In this document: positions 25,084-38,373 of the stretch, piece by piece | Layout of the letters: each line of letters starts with the position of its first letter | Numbering within the stretch: the first letter of the stretch is position 1 | Assembly (NCBI GenBank): GCA_021613535.1 | Contig: CP075494.1 | Location: 6,386,001-6,450,000, forward strand | Source: Adineta vaga | Lineage: Eukaryota > Rotifera | Direction: 5' to 3' | Length of the DNA: 64,000 nt | Notes under the pieces: generated by a model | Told to the model about the DNA's origin: nothing | What the model saw: only the letters and a program-made list of their open reading frames with translations | Database searches by the model: none | Program-made: the position numbers and the translations under genes

Positions 25084-28000
25084 ATGACTGAACAAAATAC
25101 AGTAAAACTATTCAAACGTTTACCACAAACGATCGTTCCAATACATTATGAGTTAACGATTCAACCATTCCTCGATACATTTAAATTTAATGGAGATGTT
25201 ACCATTCATTTACAGGTTCGTTTTTTTGTTTCACCAATTTATACAAATTAAATAATGCTATTCTAGGTCAAGGAATCGACAGATACTGTGATATTATATG
25301 CAGCTGAATTACAAGTTCATCATGCAAAAATTGTATCAATTTCAAAAGGTATATTCAAATGTTTGTTGGATGTAAAGACATTTTACGATTTTTTAGATGA
25401 ATTGAAAGGTACAATTGAACTTGATGAGGAAAATGAACGGTTAAAAATAAGTTTTGATAAAAAATTAGAAGTAATTTATCTTTATTAATTGAAAATGAGA
25501 ATAAGATTGATTTTTCTTACTAGAATGGTGATCATCAATTATCATTGAAATTTACCGGTGAAATAAGTGATCGTATGGTTGGTTTTTATCGAAATAAATA
25601 TGCAACACCTGATGGTAAAGAAGTTCGTTATGGAGCTAGTACACAATTTGAAGTAATAGAAATTATGAGAGAAGATTATTTTGATTATTGATGAATGTTT
25701 TTTTAGCCAGCAGATTGTCGACGAGCATTTCCATGTTGGGATGAACCGAATTTTAAAGCAACATTTGATATTACATTGATTACACCAAAAAATCTTCAAG
25801 CAATTTCAAATATGGTTTGTATATTTTAACATGAACATCAAAATTCTTAAGATTGAGATTTGTGGGCTGAATTTCTTTTCATACTATGAGAAACACTCGT
25901 TTATCATCGAATATATTTGAATAGGTCGATGATATTTTGTATTTTTAGCCAATAAAATCTGAAAATGAATTTGCTGATAATAAAGATTGGAAAGTAACAA
26001 CATTTGATCGTACACCGATTATGAGTACATATCTTGTTGCTTATGTTGTTGGTGAATATGATTATGTTGAAACAAAAGATACCAATGGTGTTAGTATGCG
26101 AGTTTATACTCCAGTTGGCAAAAAAGAACATGGCAATTTTGCATTAGATATCGCTTCGAAAGTATTACCGTTCTATGCAGAATATTTTAATATTAAATAT
26201 CCAATTGCTAAAGCTGATCAAATCGCAATAGCAGATTTTGCTATGGGGTAAAAAATGATTGTTTGTTCGTTCGATTTAATTTAATTTGACTTTCTTTTTA
26301 GAGCAATGGAAAACTGGGGTGTAAGTTGATGTTTATTCTTTTCGTTTTATTCTATTGTTTGAGTTGGAAATGTAATCTAGTTGGTGACATATCGTGAAAC
26401 TGCGCTTTTGATTGATCCAAAACTTTCATCCATAGGTTCTCGACAACGTGTTGCTATTGTTGTTGCGCACGAACTTGCACATCAATGGTTTGGAAATCTA
26501 GTGGTATGTAATTTTTCTCTATTGAAGATTCAAAACTAAAATAAACATTATTTTTTAAATTTTGATCTTAGACTATGGATTGGTGGACGGATTTATGTAA
26601 GAAAAAGCAATGTAACTTTGCCTTGATCATTACGTATGTTTTATTTTAGGGCTCAATGAAGGATTTGCTTCATGGATTGAATACTTAGCAGTTGATAAAT
26701 GCTATCCGGAGTTTGATATTTGGACACAATTTGTTGCTGATACATTTGCACGATTTCTTATTCCTGATGCATTGAAATCTTCGCATCCAATTGAAGTACC
26801 AATTGGTACATATCTTTTTCTAATTTTTCATTATATTCATATAGTAAATATAATCTGTTTAGGTTGTCCTGCTGAAATTGATGAAATTTTCGATGATATT
26901 TCATATGCAAAAGGTTCTTCAGTAATTCGTATGTTACACGATTATATTGGTGATGATGCTTTCCGAAAAGGACTTCATAATTATTTAAAAGAATATAGTT
27001 ATAAAAATACAATTACAGTGAATCTTTGGTCACATTTAGCTAAAGCATCGAATAAACCAGTCGAAGAAGTTATGTCATCATGGACATTACAAATGGTTAG
27101 TAAAGATAAAAGTTATTTGTTTAACATATCATGTCTATATTTAATTGAGCTAAAGTTGAATTTACTGAGAATATCGATGCGTACTATTATTCTAACAGTT
27201 TTTTTAATGTCTATCGACTAATTTTATTCTATTGTTTAGGGTTATCCATTATTGACTGTAACTGAAGAGCAACAGTCGAATAAAACTCGTGTTCTTAAAT
27301 TAACCCAACAACGTTTCATTGCTGATGGTAGTGTTGATGATGAAAATCTCCAATGGAAAATTCCGATAACTATTTTCACAAAATCAAATCCAAATGCTAT
27401 TGTAAAACAAATTCTAATGGATAAACCTGAAGTTACTGTAGCATTAGAAAATGTTTCCGAAGATGATTGGATTAAATTAAATTATAATTCAATTGGACTT
27501 TATCGTGTTAAATATGAATCAAAAACATTAGCACGTCTCAATGAACCAATTGCTAATAAAACACTTAGTCCACAAGATCGACTCATCATTCAAAATGATG
27601 TTGCTGCTCTATGTAATGCTGGTCATCAATCATTTGTTGATTATTTGAAATTATTATTATCTTATAAAGATGAAGATAATTTTACTGTTTGGAAATCTAT
27701 TGGTAAAAACAAAACGATACTTGATCATTCACTCATATGGTTAATTGTTTGTTTTAGCATCGACAATTGGCGATCTATCATCTCTACTTGAATATACTAA
27801 TTATTTCGATCAATTCAAGAAATATCGTTTAAATCTTTTCTCATCCATACAAGATAAACTCGGCTGGAATGCGAAAGAAAATGAGAATCCATTAGTCTCT
27901 ATGTTACGTCCAATGATTTTAGGTTTAATGGGCAAATCAGGCGATCAAGCAGTGATTGATGAAGCAAAAAAATGTTTTAAGAAACATCTTGCTGGAGAAT

Positions 28001-28751
28001 TAATTGATCCAAATATTCGCGGAGCTGTCTATGGTTTAGTTTCACGTTATGGCGATGAAACTACCCAAGAAGAACTTCGAAATTTATATCAAGCAGCTGA
28101 TATGACTGAAGAAAAAGTTCGTTTACTTCGTTCAATGGGACAAACAGTTAATCCTGATACCATTGAAAAGGTTTTACGCTTCGTATTTGAAGGGGTATGG
28201 TTGGTTTTAAACAACTCATTCAGAAAAGCAGATGTTGAGTTCATAGTTTTGACTGATGAATTCTTGTCGGTCTTTTAGGCTAAAGTTTCATTCTATATTT
28301 GACTGAATTATTCATATTCGTACAATTCGCTGTTTTATTTATATTCTTCTGTAGGATAATGTCCGAATGCAAGATTCATATATGGGTCTTGCTGGTTGTT
28401 CAAGCAGTCGAGTTGGCCGTGAAATTGTTTGGAAATATTTACAAAATAATTGGAAGAAACTTGCTGAACGTTACGGTGAAAAGAGCGGTCTTCTTATTTC
28501 ATTTGTTGAAGTAATTAAGAACTTGATGGACTTCGTTGAACTTAATGATTTCCTTCTGTGTTTTTATTTAGTATCCTTTATCGGAATTTGTCGATGAAAA
28601 AATAGCAAGTGAAATCAAAGCATTCTTTGATTCTGTTAACACACCGATTGTTACACGAGCTATAAAACAAATTGTTGAAACAATCCATATGCGTGCAAAA
28701 GTCTTGGAACGTGATTCAAGCGCTATTGAAGAATATTTAACACAAGCATAA
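25084..28751 (+). CDS. NPEPPS: Puromycin-sensitive-type M1 aminopeptidase
   Basis: Fifteen exons: 25084-25215, 25267-25348, 25397-25470, 25524-25652, 25707-25814, 25949-26247, 26302-26320, 26381-26503, 26572-26596, 26650-26805, 26863-27095, 27240-27702, 27758-28194, 28355-28510, 28572-28751. The 871 residues fit the cytosolic form. The substrate-recognition motif GAMEN is at residues 275-279. The zinc site [10 protein letters not shown] gives His311, Glu312 and His315, and LNEGFA gives Glu334, the exact 18-residue spacing of the M1 family. [16 protein letters not shown] and [18 protein letters not shown] match the puromycin-sensitive branch. A C-terminal helical ERAP1-C-like domain follows. 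There is no signal peptide or N-terminal membrane anchor, so it is probably cytosolic and trims short peptides. An AATAAA lies at 28758, just past the stop. Confidence 0.93.
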
Positions 28752-29529
28752 ATATAAAATAAAGCCACGATCTGCCCAATAACGTATTTCGATTATTGAC
28801 ATTTGCTTCTTTTTAACAAGTTTCAGTTTACTCATGAAAAATCAATAAAATCTAGAAAAACTCTGTTCAATGAGCAGTACATGTCATTTTCTCAAATATG
28901 AAACGATTACTTTTTCTTCTCTTTTCGAGTACTATTTGAAGAATAATACTTTGAATATGTCGGTACTAAAACGCAGCTAAACAGAATGTGTAATGATGTT
29001 TACCAATAATAATCATCTATTTGTATGTATATACTTAGCTACTCGAATAGAATGCTATCCACTTATCTTCAGTAGATGACATGTCAATTCAATATAATGA
29101 TAGAACTCAAATGATTGAACATTAGATTCTAGTTCAACCGAATGAATAGAATGTAATCTAATGAAGCAACTATATTAGTCTATTGATTCAAGCGACATCT
29201 ATTTACAAAATGTACTTCTCGTTTATTAACATCCAATCCTGTCTAATTCTTTCTTTACTCAATCTTGCTCTGTTATGTTTCAATACCATATCTATTATCG
29301 TTAATAAATAAAAGTTTAAATTTTTTTAAATTTAAACTCAACATAAAACAATGATATTCATGATTGTTCAAATTGACTTGTTAGAAAACGTACCACTTTC
29401 CTCATCGCACGTCATTATTGAATAGACTCATTTATAATTTATCTCTTTTTTCTTCTTCTTTGAATAGAGTTATCAAATAAGAAATAGGAAATATTTACGT
29501 TTTAATCATTTTCTAGATGCATAATATCG
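28752..29529. other. Spacer between aminopeptidase and WDR44 genes
   Basis: Contains the aminopeptidase 3' end and the WDR44 upstream region. An AT-rich run near 29310-29340 includes a short inverted TTTAAA/AAATTTAAA element. No gene seen. Confidence 0.6.
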
Positions 29530-32500
29530 ATGACATCATCTAGTGATAACGATGATAGTACATCAACCGATTCTGATGATGAATCAGTTTTCTTTGATGC
29601 AAATAGCAGTCCAACAAATATCGATACACTCACGTAAATATCGATTAATAATCTACTTTTGAAGAGAAAACTTCTTCCTCATCTAAATAGATCTCTTCAA
29701 CAAGAACCTCGATGGCGAATATCATCAAAACAGGATACAAATAAAGCACCTGTACGTTTATTCGTGTATAAAAACGATATATTTTGACAAAACGTTTTTT
29801 TTTCTTCTTCTTTCAATTAGGAACATTTTTGTACTATATCATTAACAGAAAATCAATTGCATGACATACAGAGACGTGATAAACTTCAACGATTGCGAGG
29901 TGTTGACACTCGAAATAATTCTAATGTTACAGTAAAATCGACAACTGATTCGCCTACGGTTTTATCGACATCATCAGTAACAACTGATCAAGATTTGAGT
30001 AATGAAGATGCTTCAATAGCAACTGACGCTTCCATAGATTATACAACTAGTGAATATAATCGAAACAATTATAAGGTTAGTAGATCATATTAGTCGTTTG
30101 AAAAGAAATAAAATATAGTACAACACGCATTATAAATGACAATGATGTCTTTTTTTTTCATTCGTCTACATAAACAGTTTTCCCAAGGTAATAGTATATA
30201 GACAAATGTTTTCTGTCAAAACTTGCTCTGAATCGTTAATGAGCAAACATACGAATATTCTTTTTCCCATGTGTGATATATCTTTTATGATTATCACATA
30301 TGGTTGAAAGTTACTATTTGATACTTTATTCAAAGACTTTGTTTTGCAAGTGAGACCCTAATATATTGTCTGATGTTCAACCGTTTGTATCGAGTCGTTT
30401 GTGTTTGTTATTTTTTTTTCAAGAGAAAACATCAATCAAGTACTGATGGTGTACCATTTGTTATTTCAAGGTCGATTATAAGAATGTGATGAATTCTGAT
30501 TGGTTTGATACTTAATTGAAGTATTATTCTGTATAATAAAGATTTAGAACGTTAATTTTGATTCATTGTTCAATGCATAAAGAATAGATAAATCATCTAT
30601 ACTTTTTATACAGGATTCCAGGTCTTCCACAATTCAACAAACGTTGATAAGTTCTTCCATCACATCTAGTGATCAATCTTACACACCGTCTTCCTCATTA
30701 TCTGCAACCTCCGCTCGTGGTACTGGTGGATATTATTCGACTAGAAAGTCTCTATCAACAACCAATGAACTGAGTCCAATCGATTTAAATACTATCGATC
30801 ATATAACAAAATATGGTGAATTATCTCCTAATGGTCGAAAATTAAGTGATAATGAAATTCTTCAACAACTAATTGTACATAATCTTGATAATGGTAAATA
30901 CATTCCCTTAACTGATGCAAATCCAATGAATGAAACTATCATGGAACGTGTACGAGGAACGGAAAGTATCAAGATCTTACGCTCTAATTCATCGATAAAT
31001 AGTAACAATAGTTTAAGAAAAAAATCTATTGATAATATAAGAAAATCAACGATCAGTCTTCCACATAATATTCCTGATAATGAATCAACATCATCAGAAT
31101 CATCTAGTCAAACAGTAGCAAGATCAATTATTGATAGACAAGCATCAGCATCGAATCTACGACGAGAAACATCTATTCGAAAACAATTAACTAATTTAGT
31201 TATGCGAAATATTTTACGTAAAGGAAAACACAAAACAACTGATAATCATCATGATACAGGTGATGATGAAGAAGATGATACAGAACGTGCATTGATTAAT
31301 GATGGTTCAAATGGTGATTTGAAATATAAAGCATCCAGATATTTAAAAGAACAAACACAATTTGATAAAACACAATTATTACAAACAATTGTTAATGCAC
31401 ATAATGGACCTATATGGTGTATGAGGTATTTAACCTACGATCTTTTTCATTGAGATATAATAAGTTACTTTTCTTTTTTCTCAAAATTTCATTTAGATTT
31501 TCTCCTGATGGTAATCTTCTTGCAACAGGTGGACAAGATACACTACTGAAAGTTTGGGTTTTAAAATTAGCTCAACCGAATTTTAATGATTTTTCTCAAT
31601 TGACATCGAATGCTTCACAACAACAAAATGAAATTCTCACGAATCGATTTCATGACTTCCATCGAACAATTTCAACAGAACCAACAACATCTACAATAAA
31701 TACAAGACTTGGTCTAAATGAAACGCAAGCACCACTCTATACAAAACCATTTTGTGAACTTATTGGACATCAAGCACCAGTTCTTGATGTTGCATGGTCG
31801 AAATCTTTATTTCTTCTCTCATCATCAATGGATAAAACTGTTCGTCTATGGCATTTAAGTCGATTAGAATGTTTATGTTACTTTCGACATGTAGATTTTG
31901 TTTCAGCTATTGCCTTTCATCCACGAGACGATCGATTTTTTGTATCTGCAAGTTTAGATGGGTAAGAATTCATAATTATTTCGAAATAACATGCATTCTT
32001 CGGATGTTCTTTTTGTATACGAAAACGAGTATATTCAAAGAGACTATTGATATAAGCATACTCTATTCAACTGGACGGAAAAAGGAATAGACTAATGGTT
32101 TGCGATTAATCGGAACTCTTTATCATAACTCTTGCTCAATCTTAGTGCTTCGTGCCAAGCCGACTCGTTTCCTCTAGTTCTCTCTTTCTTTATTCAAAAT
32201 ATTCTACAACAGATTCGTACTCGGATTGACAGTATGAGAGATGCAAAGTTTTCGAACTGGAAATAGAACACAAATTATACTTGTAATACAATGTAAGAAA
32301 TCTCATTATCATGTCGCATATATGAAGTTCCGTTATTTTTACATCTGTGCGTTTCAGATAGTCTTAGAAAATATTGACACTTGATTTTGTTTTTAAATAA
32401 ACTATTTTTCAGACATGTTCGTCTTTGGAATATTCCGGACAAACGTGTTCTTCATTGGTCTTTAATTCCTGCTCAAGCTTCATCACAAATATCAGCGGCT

Positions 32501-33517
32501 CATGCAAATTTAATTACAGCAGTTAACTTTTGTGACGATGGTCGAAAAGTGACAGTTGGCACATTCGATGGCCGATTTTTAGTTTATAGTGATTCATTAG
32601 AATATGATGTAAGACTTTTCTTATTTATTTGATAATGTATTTTTTTTTTCTAACCAAAATGACATTCCTATACAGACTGTAATAAATATTAGCGATAAAG
32701 ATGGTAGTCGAAGTCATCGATCAAGAAAGAAACGACGAAAACCATGTAAAATCACGGGAATTGAATCGATGAATGCAAATAATTCAAAAGTATAGTCATC
32801 ATGATTTATATTATGTAAAGAATTAAATAATGTTTTTAACTAGGTTCTAATTACATCGAATGATTCTCGTATTCGTTTGTATAATATTCGATCGAAAGAA
32901 ATCGAACGAAAATATCGTGGTTATTCCAATCAATCAAGTCAAATTCGAGCATCCTTCAGTCATGATGATCAATATATAATCAGGTAGAAATAGAAAAGCT
33001 TTTCTTCTTACTTAATAAATAATGATAATAATAATAACTTTTAGTGGAAGTGAAGATAGTTGGTTTTATATCTGGAGAACTGAACCAGATATGAATGGTG
33101 ATAGTATATCTATAAATTCGAAATTAACAAGAAAACAACGACGATATTTTGATCGTTCTTATGAACGTATTCGAGGTGAAGAAAAAGTTTGAAATATTTA
33201 TTCAAAATTTATGCTAAATATTTATTATTTTAGTTCATAATACAATGGTAACATCAGCAATTTTTGCACCAAATCCTGCTGCAATTATGAAGTATATATA
33301 TTCTCCGAATGAACCATCACCTTCTCTCATTCGTTCACCAATTCCAATTCAAAGTCCAAGTATGCATCATAATCGTGGACGATTAAATTGTTTCTATCAT
33401 TCGATGAATTCACATGACGAATCAAGTGTAACAATTAATACGGGATCTATTTATGTCATGGTTACAGCCGATTCAAAAGGTCAATTGAAATTACTTGCGA
33501 ATCGTTATCATCGTTAA
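29530..33517 (+). CDS. WDR44: WDR44-like WD40-repeat protein (Rab11 effector family)
   Basis: Ten exons: 29530-29633, 29691-29751, 29821-30075, 30614-31425, 31497-31961, 32413-32608, 32676-32789, 32844-32983, 33045-33175, 33234-33517. They give 853 residues. The N-terminal half is acidic and Ser/Thr-rich, beginning with a DDxxFFDA-like stretch (DDESVFFDANSS). WD40 repeats begin at AHNGPIWCMRFSPDGNLLAT. They include VLDVAWSKSLFLLSSSMDKT, GHVRLWNIPDKRVLHW, VLITSNDSRIRLYNIR and IRASFSHDDQYIISGSED. The order, the large insert between the first two blades, and VTSAIFAPNP match WDR44, a Rab11-binding protein of recycling endosomes. Rab11 binding itself cannot be read from the sequence. The intron 31962-32412 is long for this window. 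The start was chosen as the first ATG giving the acidic N-terminus; an acceptor-like TTTTCTAG lies 13 bases upstream. Confidence 0.88.
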
Positions 33518-35413
33518 ATCTGCTCATTATTTATGTGATAATTCATCTTTTGTTTTTATTTTGCTCATGGTATAAGGATTAATATTTAAACAGTGACAGA
33601 AATATAAAATTTTCAATAATTTAACAACAGTAGTTTTATTTGACAAATATAAATGGTGAACATGTCTTTCAAATTTGTTTTATTAATATGTATGTGTGTT
33701 TGTGTGTATGTTAATCTTTGATTAATTGAGTTTTTCTTTGTTTTGTTTATATCTTTAACAAAAGAAGAACCTTTCAATAGTTCGAATAAGAAAAAAGAAC
33801 GAAATAATTTCTTATTTTGTTTTTCTTTTCTTTTAGATTGATTTTTATCAAATGAAAATGACATATATATCTTTTCTTATTATTAACCTTTCTTTCAAAT
33901 GCTGACCTTCTCGATCGATATAATCGCCGATGGGCAAGTGTGCAGAGAATGATGCTTTATTCTAATAACGAACATTTCTTCTTTCTATCATCAACCATGT
34001 GCTCGACGTTTGATAGATTCGAGAAAAAACAAGAAGAAAAGAGACTATTTGTTTGGTAATGAGTTGAAAGAATAAGAAAAATGACATCGTGTGTTTCTAT
34101 GTGCGTGCATCAAAGTTAGAAGACAAACGTTGATGTGAATCTTTATTATTAGTATAGTATTGACTGTGTATCTAAAGAAAACGAGAACAGGATATCCGAG
34201 AGTTTTCCGCAAAAAAAGTGATGAATGTTTTGTTTTTATGTTCGAACGTCAAACATCTGTCAACTAATGAGTTTCGAAATATTTCATCGAAGTAATTACT
34301 AGTTCTAACTAGATTTTCTCTATTTACTTCAACAAATTAGAACCTTTCTTTTTCCCTCTAATATTATGTTATTAACGTTCGAATAGCTCTTTTTTTTACA
34401 CTATTTAGTTGTAACCCTATATTATTGACAATGACAATAGTTGGTCCCAGCTGACAATTTTATCTCAGATCTATTTGATACTATTAATATCAGTGATAAT
34501 GATTATTTTTTTATTGTTTTATCTACATAGGAATAGTATCGATTAACAAAAATCTTTGCTATGGGAATTTTTTTGGAAGATTCCTCCTATTAATTATTAT
34601 TATGTGTGTACAGATTTGTGTTAGAAAGATACTTGGTAATAATAACGAACAGTTATCTCTCCAGTCATTCAAATGACATCCAGAGGCGGTAGTAGATTTA
34701 ATTGTATACTCTATAGATGAATATGTTATCCTGACAAGCTGGAAGAACACAAAGAGAGAGAGAGAGAGAGAATATAAAGGAAAAATCGATGATTGCAATA
34801 GAGTGTTGCTATGTGTCAAAGGGGCACGAGATCTATGTGTGCGCTATCATCAATAACATCAGTTCTCTTCTTTTCTTTTCTCTTTCTCTCAGCTTTTTTT
34901 TGTTACTTGCTCGTTTTTCCGTCTATTTCATACAACGAGGTAGGGTAATGAGGAAAAGAAGAGCTATAACAACAGTAATATTGGTGGCGGTGCTAGATAA
35001 GTATCTATCATCAAATCATCATCACTAATATTTTTCCATAAACTAGCAATCGTGCAGAAGTTATTTTCCTTTACCATCGCTTTTCCTCGACTAGCAACAA
35101 TTCATTAAAGCTGCGTGTACATACATATCTATATGTATATATTGCGATTCTTTTTTCTTCTTCTTTTTCTTTTTCTTTTTATATCATAGACTAATTATGT
35201 ACATCAGCCTTATGATCTTTTTTTTCCTCACTCGAACTATGCCTCTATAATCCGACTCTCATAAATGAGGTCATATAACAACACATCTGTCTCCTATAGG
35301 AAGAAGATATCGAGGAATTTGTTATTTCGATAATGCCTTTAGATAAATACCAATCATAATTACAGTGTAAGCATCATCATGTCCAATAATTTCTTTTTCG
35401 TCGATCAACGCTA
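33518..35413. other. Intergenic region between WDR44 and INPP5A-like genes
   Basis: AT-rich, with poly-A/T runs and an (AG)n tract at about 34756-34772. No coding sequence of local style was found on either strand. Confidence 0.55.
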
Positions 35414-38337
35414 ATGAGTAACGAAAAAATCTTTTCATCAAATCAATCAAATGTTCGATTCTTATTCATTACGGCCAATACTGGTTCGATATTTGAGAAG
35501 GTAAAGAGATTATCATTTTGGATTAATCATTAGTCGCCTTCATTCTTTTTATCTTTAGCCTGAACTATTATCCACATGGATGAACGAATTGACAAACGTA
35601 AGTTAAATTAGCTAAGACGAAGAAAAGAACAAAACTATCAGTTATCGTTTTTGTTGACCAGCAGAATAATTAAATGAGAAAGTACGTTGTTGATTATCAC
35701 CACAATGACAATCACAGAAAACATTATAATTATTAGATTTGAAATTTTTTAACATTTTTTCGAATATACCCAAATCTGATGTCGACGTTAATCGACCTTG
35801 TGTGACTTTTTTCGCCTAGAAAAAGATACTAATACAATATCCCATCCGAAATCTTCTATTAAAATCTTTACCGAACAATCACATGAACAATCAATAAAAC
35901 AAGCACGAAATTTTTCTTCTTCACATAAGTCAGCTTCACGTTTGACGAGTTGATCTATTTTCTTATCATTTGCATGAAATATACAATCGTTTGTATCAGC
36001 AATTGTCGATGGCTGTTCATGAATAATACATTCATTTGCCGGAACTTTCGTATGCCCATCATTGTTTAGAAGATTTTTAATCTGTGTTGTTGCATTGTGA
36101 AAAGGATTAAAAATTTTTCCATTCATTGATATAGGAAATGAAAAGAGAAAAGAAAAGAATGAGCGCGAAGATAATCTTGATATTTTCTAGCTCTTACGAC
36201 GTCATCCATCCGATTTCGTGGCATTACATTGTCAAGAAGTTGGTGGAAAAGATTATGAAAAACATATGCATATGCTAGATCAATTCTTAACGTAAGTGGA
36301 TATTAACTTGGAATTCTTCTTCTTCTATTCTCAATTATTCAATAGAGCTCTACTACAAATAACAGAATTATCATCCGAATATACTCGTCATCGTTTATAT
36401 TTCGATTCAGAATACTCATCCCAGGAAACATTTACAGTAAAGAAATCATTTGATTTGTTATTCATTTCTTACAAGTTTTATAATAATAGGCTCTTGGTAG
36501 TGCATATTTTATTCGTCAAAATCTCTCTGTGCAACAATGGAATTTTGCAAGTAGGAAATTTTCGAATTTCGAAATTAAATCGTTTTCTTTTTCAAATTCT
36601 TCTAGCTTCAACATTTCAAAATGTTGTTAATTGTCAGATTTTTGCTGGTAATGTACGTAATGCTCAAACATTACGAAAAGAAAAATATCCTCGAGAATTT
36701 TTTCCCGAAGTAAATCTTATCATTTCGAAAAACTTTCTTCGATTAGAAATCGTTTTCTTTTTTTCTCTTAGGCAAAATGGTCAAGGAAAGGTTTTACTGA
36801 AACTCGCTGGTTAATCAATGGCTTGTAATTGATTTCAACGAATCTCTTCGACATTCATTTCTCTCTTTTCTTTCATAGTACATTTGACTTACTTAATGTA
36901 CATCTATTCCATGACGCATCCAATCTATTAGCAGCTGAACGTAGTCCATCAATCTATAGTAAATGTCGACGTAATGCTTTGCAATATACTTTACAAAAGT
37001 GTGAAACGAATTTCTTTTCTATACAAAAGAATTTATTTCTTGATTTGATTAGTTTACCACTTGATTCAAATGGTGAACATGTCCCATATGTTATATTTGG
37101 TGATTTTAATTTTCGACTTGATGCTCATCGTTTAGTTGAGGTAATTTCAATTTGAATAGTACAAAGAATTGAATATTGACTTGTTTTATTGTTAAATAGC
37201 ATATTGCAGAAAAACGACATGATTTAATTGATAAAATCAAAGAAAAAAATAGCGATGAAATTGCAAAAATTATCATTCGCAATGAAGATAATAGACCGAA
37301 ATTAACTATTGAAAAAAAAGAATTCAATCTTCATGAAAATCATGATTCATTCTTCAATACAAATATAAACCAGGTAAATTTTCTCTTATTGAATTCCAAT
37401 AGATTCTTACGAATGTTTCTGTCGTTCGCGAAGAAAATTAGTAATAGTTAATTAGTAATATTCATATTAAGTAAACATGTCCCTAGGCATCAGGTTGCAC
37501 AGCATGTGCTCTGACATATAACGGCCTTGTTGATCTAGGTCAAACAGACAGATAATCTTTTAATTACTAATCTTTTCATTCTAGGCTCATACGTTTGATT
37601 TTGAATCATCATCATTCAATGATCATCTATATGAATATGAAAAAACTTTTCCACCAAGGTATTTTTTATTCATTTTCTTCTATTTTTATGAATTTTGTTT
37701 TGTTTAGTTATCCATATAGTGAAGAACATCATGAAGCCCGGTCGTATTTACGTGCTCGTTGTCCAGCATGGTGTGATCGTATACTTCTTAGTCATTCATT
37801 TAAAAATTTTGTTGATATGAAGGTTCAATTTTCCTATCATATTTGTTTATTTTAAGTTTTTCAATCATCTTTTTCTAGGCGAATAAACCATCCTATGATA
37901 TTATTGGATATGATGTATGTGTGGGCGACCATAAGGTTAGTTAGAAAGATGATTGACTTGAGAATTTACTCGTCTTTTTTAATATTAATATCTAATTCTC
38001 TAGCCGGTCTATTTATCTTTAACCATTGGTATGGTACAAGGTTGGTTTTTGTCCCGATTAGTGTTATTTTCTTCCTTAGTTTTTCCTTTCGAATGAAAAA
38101 TTATGGGCTTATGAGTGCTACTATATTTATGTGCAAAGCATTAGTTTATTCATTGAATTTTTACATGAAATCATCTGTCACTGTTAGGAATAGAGAGATA
38201 CACAATATTCTTCATTTCATTGTAAGTAGAAAACGAATTTTATCCTTTAATCTGCTAATCAATCCTATTTATACAATTCTTCCTAACAGTGACAGATCAT
38301 TTTCGATGTCTTTGGTATATATTATCCTTCGTAGTTT

Positions 38338-38373
<36 letters not shown>

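Noticed and set aside
35816-35871. Continuation of the nested-gene frame through VKILIEDFGWDIVLVSF
   Set aside because: It is a 56-base intron with GTAAAG and TTTTTCTAG borders; removing it joins two in-frame exons.
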